Notes under the pieces: generated by a model
Databases searched by the model: none
What the model was told of the DNA's origin: nothing
What the model saw: only the letters and a program-made list of their open reading frames with translations
Part shown: piece after piece, positions 22,701 through 32,000 of the stretch
Numbering within the stretch: the first letter of the stretch is position 1
How the letters are laid out: each line of letters opens with the position of its first letter
Position numbers and translations under genes: made by a program
Source of the DNA: Tubulanus polymorphus
Lineage: Eukaryota; Nemertea; Palaeonemertea; Tubulaniformes; Tubulanidae
DNA length: 64,000 nucleotides
Direction: 5' to 3'
Assembly: GCF_964204645.1 (NCBI RefSeq)
Contig: NC_134031.1
Span: forward strand, 6,927,001 to 6,991,000

Positions 22701-24804
22701 TAGGGTCCGTAGTGTCCAGACAGAGGGTTAGGGTCCGTTTTGTCCCTTTTTCAAGCTAGGCATAGGGTTTGTGTTGAGTGCTGTATGTAGTTAGGCCCTG
22801 AAAGTAAAACATTTGAATGGTTTCAACCAACATCGGTGGAAAGACATTGCACCAGCAATATGCTGGCACAGGTTCGACCACTGACCTCCCCGCTCTATTT
22901 TTTCTCCAACTCTGTTCGCCACACTTCCCTCGAATTTTTCGAAGTCGCGCACTACCGTGCACATGTGTTCAGGCAACAAATTAGGCAATCAGAATGAGTT
23001 GTCAGCAAAGTAGCGTTTAGGCCTAACGGGAATAATGCGGCGTTGGTCAGCAATCACCTGCTTAGACCGAGCAACTGTTAGAATTTGCATTGAAAACAAT
23101 GTCATGATCGTAAAAAGTTCCATTTGCAAGTATTATGCATCACCGAATGATTCAATTTAATTAATACACAATAAACCTAGTTCAGATAACATCAGTGACT
23201 ACATAATGAGAATCCCACAGTAATGACAAAAAAACAAGGTCCGAAAATGTTTCCTCGAGCTGATAGTTGATTCAACGTTTCAACTATATCTTCAGGAATA
23301 CTGAGTTACAGCAGGACTCAGTTCCAGAGTTGTGAGTTAAAAATCACTCGAGTTGAAATTAGTCGAATTTCAATGTTTTAACTTCGAATCAAATCTTAAC
23401 TCACAACTGTGAAACTGGATCCAGAAAATTAGGCGAGGAAACATTCTCAGACTTTTTTGGAGGTTTTTCATTTTTATTATGGGATTCTCGTTATATTATC
23501 GTCATAACACAGATATAGTGTCTTATGAATGGTGAACATCAGTGACTACTTAGTCCTAACTCGAATACCGTATGACGGCACATATTTGAGATGGGCATTC
23601 TCCCGGAGTCTGCTTCGTTTTTTCTTCAAAGGTAAAGGCATCCCTATCTAGGCCTATTAGGCCTATAACATCGTAAATTATTCCTAGTCCATGATTTTAC
23701 ATCATTTTTTTAAACGAAATTGGGTTAGATTACTACAATAAAATGTACTGTTCCTGTGTTTATTAAAAAACTCTATGCGTGGTTTGTAAATTGTCCCGGC
23801 TGCCGTGTGGGCCTGCTTAAGTCTTAAGGCGTAAAGTATCCACTTTGTAGTTATTTGGTGCAGTCCAGCAAACTATCACAGCAAACTAAAGGAAAAAAAA
23901 CAAAAAGGAAACAGATAAATCCTTGGGCTATCTTTATATGTGTCTATATTTTCACGTGCAGTGTTTTGGAAAACCTCGCTTCTCGTTTCAGAGCAGTGTT
24001 ACGAGTTTTTAAGCAACCCGTACGGTCCCAAAGCGGGGCATCAGAAATGCGTCTCTGTTTTATGTGTATGTTATTCTGACAGACCGACACAGCGTGTCCC
24101 AGAAAAAGGTTATCAGTTGAAAGATTAATATATCAAATATAGTAATAATAATCAACCGACTTTTTCCCCCATCATCATTTGAGTGTTTACTAATTAGTTA
24201 CCTAACGAGAGAAATCCGAAGAAATTCAGCCTAAAAATGAAAAGTTCTGTGGCAAAAAGATATATATTTCGAGCAACGTTTCGGCTAAAGCCATCATCAG
24301 GCGTGAATTTAGCCGAAGTAGTTACTTTTAGCCAAAACGTTGCTCGAAATATATATCTTTTTTACCATAGAACTTTTCATTTTTTGGCTGATTTATTGTG
24401 GGATTTCTCGACTAGTTAGTTACCTAATCGTTGGTAAGCTTTTCTTATCGGATTGGCTTGAAACTAAACCACAGACAGATTACTGGCTATGAATTGATTT
24501 TCAGGCTTGCCTCGTGAATGCATGACTGAGCAGTTCAGTTACGACATGACAAAACAGTCGGTTAACAAAATGTTGGGGCGACACAATCATTTATTGAGAC
24601 TAATGAATTTATACATCTGATGTGAAAAGATTTAACTACTTAGGATTACTCTATGATTACTCTATAATTTTTTTGATCGATCTAAACGAGATTTTACAGA
24701 ATTAAGTGGATCATTCATATCAGGATGTTGAATTTTCAATCTCGCAATCGATGGTGTTCGGTCGCATTTCAGTACAAGGAATACTTACCGTCGAGGCTAA
24801 CCAT
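16766..24804 (-). CDS. FUNDC1: FUN14 domain-containing protein (mitophagy receptor), complete
   Basis: Minus-strand exons in transcript order: 24804-24789 (ATG at 24804-24802), 19178-19031, 18403-18205, 16843-16766 (stop TAG at 16768-16766). All junctions are GT/AG and phases join to 441 nt, 146 residues; human FUNDC1 has 155. FUN14 features are clear: ITIGGVSGWCAGYLFSKVGK, then LGGSLLLIQLAQHRGYIKINW, and a C-terminal ASGFGGGFLIGLAS hydrophobic segment. The family sits in the mitochondrial outer membrane with its N-terminus in the cytosol, binding LC3 to drive mitophagy in hypoxia. The N-terminus here lacks the YEVL-type LIR of vertebrate FUNDC1; YDDI just before the first membrane segment fits the W/F/Y-x-x-L/I/V pattern and is a candidate. 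The 16-nt first coding exon is the least certain part, but it has a gtaagtat donor and the right phase. FUNDC2 is the alternative name. Confidence 0.85.
17437..17464. repeat. (TAG)n microsatellite
   Basis: tagtagtagtagtagtag with one interruption, in the last FUNDC intron. Confidence 0.85.
17791..17855. repeat. Hairpin in FUNDC intron
   Basis: gtcactgggaaagtccttcag pairs with ctgaagggctttcccagt (one mismatch) around a 20-nt loop. Confidence 0.7.
18470..18681. mobile_element. MITE family E copy in FUNDC intron
   Basis: Ends cagtggcggatccgg and gctagatccgcccctg are inverted, and a G-run follows the left end as in other members. It starts 67 bp upstream (transcript sense) of the exon at 18403-18205. 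Confidence 0.6.
19252..19684. mobile_element. Family E-related element (ggggccgatccag ends)
   Basis: Left ccaggggccgatccag and right ttctggatcccgtccgtggg. Interior words gcccttttcaatttt, cataatattgcc and gacatcaaaatgccc recur at 28676-28946, 41580-41996 and 57821-58012. Lies in the large first FUNDC intron, 70 bp upstream of the second exon. Confidence 0.5.
20152..21334. mobile_element. tRNA-like element (family C) split by a nested insertion
   Basis: Left arm 20152-20225 (catccttcccggcagggatt to cacacttgacc) and right remainder 21073-21334 (cacttgaccgagtgcgcag to caggttcaaatcccgaggga) belong to one family C element. They are separated by the 847-bp element at 20226-21072, and cacttgacc is duplicated at the break. 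Confidence 0.75.
20226..21072. mobile_element. Family H element with 9-bp target-site duplication
   Basis: Termini TAGTTAGTTACC and GGTTACTGACTA are imperfect inverted repeats (10/12). cacttgacc flanks both sides exactly (20217-20225, 21073-21081). A deleted derivative at 59963-60059 is flanked by ataaacctg / atatacctg (8/9). No transposase ORF seen. The 9-bp duplication suggests a Mutator-like origin, but that is inference. Confidence 0.8.
21335..22565. other. FUNDC first-intron sequence without recognised features
   Basis: Open frames here, such as the one at 21343-21684, show no family resemblance, repeats or splice logic. I see nothing assignable. Confidence 0.5.
22566..23050. mobile_element. 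MITE family I (gccaatgcggcattatt ends), copy 1
   Basis: Left ttttgccgattgatgctgcattatt pairs with right aataatgcggcgttggtcag. Shares with 58644-59090 a gggttagggtcc block near the left and the gtgcacatg ... aatcagaa ... gagt block near the right. Confidence 0.6.
23203..23534. mobile_element. Inverted-repeat element with 15-bp flanking direct repeat
   Basis: aacatcagtgactac occurs perfectly at 23188-23202 and 23535-23549. The left end ataatgagaatcccacagtaat pairs with ttattatgggattctcgttat about 35 bp inside the right boundary. Long duplications like this suggest a retroelement rather than a cut-and-paste transposon. Confidence 0.6.
24206..24410. mobile_element. Inverted-repeat element family G with 17-bp flanking repeat
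   Basis: Ends cgagagaaatccgaagaaatt and ttattgtgggatttctcg are inverted. Inner arms (gatatatatttcgagcaacgt) are nearly perfect reverse complements. Flanks actaattagttacctaa and actagttagttacctaa differ at one of 17 positions. It is inserted at the edge of a family H fragment. A second copy lies at 38652-38880. Confidence 0.7.
24412..24490. mobile_element. Family H internal-deletion derivative
   Basis: tagttagttacctaatcgttggtaagctttt is joined directly to aaactaaaccacagacagattactggcta, i.e. both ends of the 847-bp element without its interior. Confidence 0.65.
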
Positions 24805-25725
24805 CCTGGATACTGTGCTCGATAAAAGAACTGACCGATATGTAAAGCAATGACGACCTGTGGGTAGGACTCAAAAAGAGTTGAATTGTCATTATGTGAT
24901 GCTGTTAATTACTGATTGGTGCTCGGTCATGCGTAAAACAAATGGCCTTAAGACCAAAGTAGAATCTAGTTAATAAACACCCAGAGGTAGATGGGGATAA
25001 AATGAAATTGATTATAATTTCTTACATAAACATAGTTATTTTCGATCTGACAACCTTTTCCTGGGGCACGCTGTAATAAGAATTTGTTTCTGCCATTTCG
25101 CGCTAGCATTCAAAGGGCCTGGCTGGTAACCTCATTGCCATGATCTAAGCCGGGTAGGTTTGGTACACCTAAACACCAGTGTTCTACGCATGCTGGAATT
25201 TTAAAGGGGTTGCATTCATTATATATGACATCGTGACTGCTGAAGTAGCAACAGAACAGAGAACGACGAGCTGCTACGCGGTACAGGGTGCTTTTGAAAA
25301 AAGCATAAAAATTTTTTGTTAAGCAAAAAAGTGGCGCAGCTTTGGCCGCTGCTGCCGTCCTCGTTCCAATGGCTCTGAGCAAGGCTTTCAATCCCTCAAA
25401 AAATACAGAAAATTAAACTTAATTCTGGTGTAATATCTTCTATTGCTGGTAGGGATAGCACAAATTTTACAGCGAGGTGGATGTAAAGATGAAAGGGGTG
25501 ACCGCCCTTCTAAGACCTGTTGCACTTGAGAACACTGAAACACTAACACTGCAGTTGCTCCGGCATTTTACGTATCTAAAAAGAAATTGTTCATAAAAAT
25601 TAATGAAACGAATAGACGATCCTTTATTCTTGTTCGATTCCACGATCAGCAGAAAGTTATTCTTACGTGCTGGTCGACCAGTTGATGCCGTGCTTTTTTA
25701 GCCCACTTTATTGCGTTCACTTTTC

Positions 25726-25755
25726 GTCCGTCGTCCGTTCGTCCGTCCGTCCGTA
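25726..25755. repeat. (CCGT)n simple repeat
   Basis: tccgtcgtccgttcgtccgtccgtccgt, followed by ttttgaagacgcttcaagg and aagatggccgac words that recur at 25930-25970 and 26050. It may be the edge of a larger dispersed repeat. Confidence 0.7.
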
Positions 25756-26265
25756 GACGGAATCCAGTTATTTTGGGAAGTTTTGAAGACGCTTCAAGGT
25801 AACGTCTTGATATTTGGGTTACACATGTATCTACCCTAGACACATCTTCAGCCCAAAAACTGCCCCTGTCAGAATCAAGATGGCCGACTGGCAGCCATTG
25901 TTGTTCGCCAAAATCAGCACTTTTTACACATTTTTGAACTTTTTGAGGGAAATTTTGAAGACGCTTCGATCAATTACATTGATCTTTCGGATATATGTGA
26001 ATCCCCCCAGGGCCCATCAACATAACAAAAATTGGGTCGATCGGACTCAAGATGGCCGTCCTATGACCTTTTTAGTGCCCAAAAATGTTAATTTTGGCCC
26101 AAATTCTGAGTCCTGTAGCTTCCTACTGGTTAATCATTTCTCATTGCAATTTGTGATGGGTATTCTTTGGAAAGGGATGTTTTATACCTGAGACAGGTAT
26201 TTTTCATCAGCCAATTATGACGCAATTGGCGGCCATCTTGGTGTCACCAGTACTCATTCGTAAGT

Positions 26266-26880
26266 GGGACAAAGTTTTTCCACATAATATTGATACCTAA
26301 GCATATTTTGCTACCGCAATCAATTAGAAAGTTGTAGCTCATAACGTGTTCTATGATTGTGGTGAGTTTCATGGTAATTGGATTTTGTATATGGCCACCA
26401 GGGGGCGTTGAATAATACAATATCTTAGCATTTCTTTATTATATTCGTACCTATGCATATTTTGTAACCACAATCAATTGCAAAGTTGTAGCTCATGACA
26501 TCATCTATGATTGTTGCGAGTTTTAAGGACATAAGTTTATCTATATGGTCACCAGGGGGCGTTGAATTGTAGAATAACTTAGTATTTCCTTATTATATTG
26601 GTACCTAGGCATATTTTGTTACCATGATCAATTGCGAAGTTGTAGTTCATGACATGTTCTATGATTGTGGTGAGTTTCGAAGTCATTGGGTTTTGAATAT
26701 GGTCACCAGGGGGCGTTGAATAGTAGAATGACTTAGAATTTCCGTATTAAATTGGTAACGAGGCATATTTTGTTATCACAATCAATTACAAAATCGTAGC
26801 TGCTGACAGGTTCTATGATTGTGGTGAGTTTCAAGGTCATTGGTTTTTGTAAATGGTCACCAGGGGGGCGTTGAATGTTG
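26266..26880. repeat. 154-bp tandem satellite, four units, each with a CTCF-like core
   Basis: Units share catattttgttaccacaatcaat, agttgtagctcatgac, tctatgattgtggtgagttt and caccagggggcgttgaat. The last word starts a base run at 26395, 26549, 26703 and 26857, exactly 154 bases apart. ccaccagggggcg (26395-26407) matches the vertebrate/insect CTCF core; units 2 and 3 read tcaccagggggcg, and unit 4 has one extra G. Confidence 0.9.
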
Positions 26881-27380
26881 AAATTGTTAGATTGTTGAGC
26901 ATTTGAAACCACTTCCCAAGTGGGCATGGAGTCCCTGGACCCCTAGTTTGCAGAGGGACTATATAGAAAAAGATGTGCTCTCTATCGGAAGCGATCTTTT
27001 GTCGAACGTCTCTTTAAATCCGTGTCCAGACGAGATATACGTTATGACATTGAAACTGTACTGTAAAATCCTCATTTCATAACACGAGGTTCTAAATATG
27101 TATCCTAACTCGTCCCAGGCAGTATCACAGTATCGGGGCTTCAGGTAGGTTCGGTTAAGTCGTCGAATCTTTTCGGGTCGTTCAAAATGTAGCCGACTCG
27201 AATCTGAGAGCGATGTCCAAATTGGATGGTTTCATAATTCCATTGGTTAGAAAAATACCTCAACGAACATACCTCATTGAAACAGTTGTTCAAGGTGACT
27301 TGGGGTAGAGTAAATGTAATACTTATAAGCATCAGGTCTTTTTCTAGTGTCTGCACGTAGTTTGTCTTTACATGTTTAAA

Positions 27381-27470
27381 CAGGTTGGCCACTTACCTCG
27401 AAATCAGGGAAGAAGAAGTCAGAATAGTCATTGAAGTCAGGGAAAAGCAAAATTAAAAGTGGCCACCTTG
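27381..27470. mobile_element. Family F MITE, short internally deleted copy
   Basis: caggttggccacttacctcg to aaagtggccaccttg, with gtcagggaaaa inside. Confidence 0.55.
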
Positions 27471-28675
27471 TTAAATCGAGTTCCCCACAGATCTCTGTTA
27501 AATTAAGAGACTCTTCAACAACTCAAAACAACCTGCTACTCCTGTTGTAACTAACCGATGATTGAGGATCCGGATTCTGTGAACCCGACGCCCCTGACAG
27601 AAATGATGAAACTTAATTCTATGCGCTGTGGTTAGATTGAAAAGGTACAGAGACGGTTGGTTGATCAAATCACTTGCCATACTCGCTGTAGAAGGGTAAG
27701 AACGTTTTTAAAATTGCGATCGTTTCATTAGGACATTTCAATTATTCTAAGTACATCAGTTCTCGAGCATGACCCGAATCGGGGCCACACGGGCGTAGCC
27801 TGTCCTGTAGAGTGCCCTTGATTCGAGAACGGATCTCTGTGAGACAAAATACAATTCATTAATCGATTGATCGATATGAAAGGTCATCATATTTACCACT
27901 TAGTTCCGGTTTTTCGAGGATAAGATATGAAGGTCGTCTATAGTCTCTCTCTCTCTTTCGCAAGTGTCGCAATGTAAGCCAGTAAAATCTAGTGATCAGT
28001 GTGATGAAGGAAATGCATCGTAGTATAGTGGGATGAAGATATCATATGAGTTCTGCTTTGGGGCCGTCCATATAGTACGTGCGCATGGTCTGGTTAGGAC
28101 CTGTGAATCAAATGCGTACGATAGGTAGCTGACAGTCATCAAGTCTGTACGCGCTTAGTGGACAAAATATGTCGTATATACGTAGCACCCAACTCCTGTA
28201 AGAATGATAGCAGTTGCTTATCAAATCATTGTGAAACCTTATTGACAGACGCTACGCGGTACTGGAAATTTTCCGTGTACGACGCTGTTGGTACTTAACT
28301 TAGTGTTCGGCATTTATTGTGAAAAAATGTTTGAATAGATTTTCTACCTTTGGTTTCTGCAATCAATGTCTTAAATCTATTCACTGATAACGAACGTTGC
28401 TGAGATATAAGTTTAACGTTTTAATTAAATGCAATATCGTAATACTGCAGTGATTCACTTTAATATGATATCTATAAAGTACTCAAATAATTCTATTGAT
28501 TTTCACGTTGAGATTAATGACCTTCTCATTCTTGATAGAGTTTTATGATTACTTACTTAAAATGAGGACCAGATCATCTGTTTCTCAAGAATTTCAACGA
28601 TTCATTGAAATCACGAAGGGTACCCTCTCATTGATTCTTGAGATGACTGCAGTTCTATAAACTAGAACTATGCGG

Positions 28676-28946
28676 GATTGATCCAGAGGCCAATTTTAAG
28701 ACCTTGTCGCATCTGAAAAGGGCACTTTGATGTCCAAAAAGGCGATAACAGGCAAACTGTGCGCTGAGAAGCTAGTTGCGAAGAACTTGTCTCATCACGA
28801 AATTGAGCTTTCATGCCAAAATAGCCAAAATTAGGCACACTATTGCACTGAAAGGTACCAATTTTCTTTGTTGATGAATTAGAAAAGGGCACTGAAAAAA
28901 AAAATTGATGGACTTGTACTAGTTACGTAAGTCCCCTGAATCGGCA
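28676..28946. mobile_element. Family E-related element near the TSC1 5' end
   Basis: gggattgatccagaggccaatttt ... aaaagggcactttgatgtcc ... tgcactgaaaggtacc ... cccctgaatcggcactg is the reverse-oriented relative of 57821-58012 and 19252-19684. Confidence 0.45.
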
Positions 28947-29037
28947 CTGACTATGTAAACTCTACAAAAGAATTGGTTGTTCTAATTGTTAATTTTGTCG
29001 ATAACCGTTTTTTATTTTGTAGGTATGATTATTGCTA

Positions 29038-32000
29038 ATGGCTAGTTCCACATCCTCTGCCCAACACGCTCGTGCTAATCATTTATGTAGTCTACTCGAT
29101 ACGAACGAACTACGAGTCTCCGAAAATATAAAAGAGGTTATCCACGAGGATCTCAATGAAAGTAAGTACCGTGTACAACTCATCTTTAAATCATGTTGTT
29201 GATGTAAAATGCTGGGTGAAGATTACTGGGGGGATGAATGCCATATGGCAACATTGAGCTTTGATTGTCGCTAGCCATGATCACACGGAGTCGATTTGGC
29301 CCGGGCCAAATTGGCACGGATCATTTCCGGAACCAGTTGCAGTTCAAATGCCATCATTTTGACCTGTGCTTAAATGTGGCTCGGGCCTGGTTTGATGTTT
29401 TTGGTCGGGCCAAACAGGCACAGGCCCATTTGTGACACCTGTGTGAACTATATCAACTATCCTTTGGTTAACCAACTAACTCCACCTTGAGAATTGTTTT
29501 TCTTGTGGTTGAATAAATGTCAATTAAAAGTTATAAGATAAAAATTGAATTTAAAAGTATTTGTGTTTTTTTTAATGAAAGTAAAAATTGGCCATATTGG
29601 CAAATTGTTTAAGACATTAATTCAGGCCATATTTTCTGATTGATTCCTTTCACTGTTTTACCAATCAAAGCTCCACAAAATCCCCCAGTGACGATATTGG
29701 TACTGTAGCAGTATTTTCTCATTCATGATCTGTTTTTTAGCGCGTGAACCGTTACTACTGAACGCTATATTCGACTATTACATCGCATCGAATTCGGAGA
29801 AAAGCGTCGAAATTTTAGGCGGTATTCGTGAACCCCATGATAAGGTAAACTGGATTAGCAAATTAATTTCATCATCATATCATTACTGAGCTACTTACTT
29901 CAATGATGGAAAAGTTAACTTTGCCTAATTTGAAATGTTATGAGAAGAAACTATGTCCTTTTTTGAGTTACATATGACCAAGCATTGTAGACATAACTTT
30001 AAAGATGGAATAATAACTTCTAGATATCGGCAGCGTCACACAGGGTACCTACAACTCCTTGTTTCCTTAGAAATTCCTCAAAATGGAAAAATGCTTTTAA
30101 AGTTGCTTGAAACTCCTTTAATTTGAGCAAAATGCCCAAAACTCCTACTCCTTCAATTTTGAGAAATAAGCAATTGGAAATTATTGTCTAGTTTCTGTTT
30201 ATACATTAGACTACACCTAAATCGGTATGCTTGGGACCAGGATTTTTTTAACCAAATTAGGCGGTTAATGCATTAGAGGATAGAAGTTAGCTTACCAAAC
30301 CACCTAGACAGTCTTGATTTAGGAGGCATCTACAGTAATTGGGATATGAAATGATGCAGACACTCCCTCGAAATTTTCTCCTTCAAAACTACTTGATCTG
30401 TAGGGACCCTGGTTTAACTCAATGCTATTATTTATTATCCAGAGCTGCCAACTGTTCCTGATTTTCAGTATTTGTTACTATTTTGTAACGAGAAAAACTT
30501 GATTGAGTTGATTAGTTCGATGCATACAGAAATATGAAAGATGTTACTGAGCGTCTTACTGTTGATTACTGATTTATTTGAACATTTTCTTTCATACTTC
30601 AATGAAATGTTACTGAAAAAAATTCAATTTGTTACTGATAGCACTTTTCAGAGGTTGGCAGCCCTGATTACCGATGATAAGATGTGTTCAAATCAAGCTG
30701 TTGTATATTCTATTTTTACCAGCATTTATTCGACAAATGTAATGAGTACATGAAACTAAATCAGACGAAACTTCCGACATTGAATCTACTCGGCTATATC
30801 GTACGCAAACAACCGTCATGGCTGCACAAGATCGTCAATCATACTTTGTTCACGACGATCATCAAGTGTTTGAAGGTAAGAATTGAAATCGGGTATACAG
30901 CGCGGTCCCTTCGTCTCAATGATTCCTTAAAATCTCCTTCTAAACAGAAGATGCTTTTAAGGTGCTTGAAACTCCTTTAATTTGAGCAAAATGTCTGAAA
31001 CTCCTTTGAAACTGTTTCAATTTTGAGAAATAGCCGATTAGAAATGTTTATATTTGTACAGAAAGCTCTACCTAAATTGGTACAGTTCGGGACCTGGATT
31101 TCTTTCTCACCCAATCAGGCAGTAACCGAAACACAGCCAACGACATCCATTCTCCTCCGGCGGGGATTCTAACCTGAAGGCATCGTTAGACTCAGCCATG
31201 GCGCAAAACCCTGCAACACTTGACCGAATGCGCAGGTAGTTGGGCAGATTGCCAGTTGCGTAATCACAAATTTCACGAATAGACTATAAATGGAAAAACC
31301 CGGGCTAAAATAAAACCGGATTTCTGATTGGCTAATAATGACAAAACTGTGCATGTAGCTGTGCACTTGATCTAGTGTGGCAGGATTTCGTACTGTGGTG
31401 AATCTCGGGTTCGAATCCCTGCTGGAGGAGGATGAGGGCAACTAGAAATGCACCCGAGGACGAATTTTAAACCACAAATGTGACACATATCTAAGACATT
31501 ACTGGATATTATAAAACTGCGTATATTCTTTTTCTTTTTAAAATTATAGACGGATACAGATGTACCGATATTAATGAGCGCCGCTCTCATTGTAACTACG
31601 TTATTACCAGTAATACCAGTAGCGGTCGGCAGCTATCTCAACGATATATTCCTCGTGTTTGGGAGATTGGCTGATTTTGCTACGATGAAACCAGGTCTGT
31701 CGATGAAGTCTAGTCAAAACTTAGAAACCGTCAGAAAATAAATCGTAAAATTATCAACTGTGGGTTTTACTCATTAAAACTTAATTAAGTCTTTAAACTG
31801 CCTCCTTTTTAGTTTTATGTAAGTCTTTTAAAAAAAGTCTTCAAATTTAGATATCCTTACTCCTTAATACTATGAACCTTGCTATAACATGTATTTGACC
31901 AGTGATATTTTTATACGTAGGCAATATCCCCGACATATTTCTGCTACATTTACAAGTAAGCGTCTACGCGCTGTTTCATCGTCTGTACGGGATGTACCCG

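Larger units (their letters stand above)
24805..29037. other. Spacer between divergent FUNDC1 and TSC1
   Basis: No coding exon recognised. An acceptor (tttgtag, exon from 29023) 15 nt before the TSC1 start codon implies an upstream non-coding TSC1 exon somewhere here. The spacer contains (CCGT)n near 25726-25755, the CTCF-like satellite (26266-26880), a short family F copy (27381-27470) and a family E-related element (28676-28946). Confidence 0.55.

Noticed and set aside
25110-25391. 93-residue minus-strand open frame
   Set aside because: No homology that I recognise, no splice context and no codon pattern unlike the background; treated as chance.
26266-26880. Reading the 154-bp array as coding repeats
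   Set aside because: Stops in all frames and no periodic codon signal.
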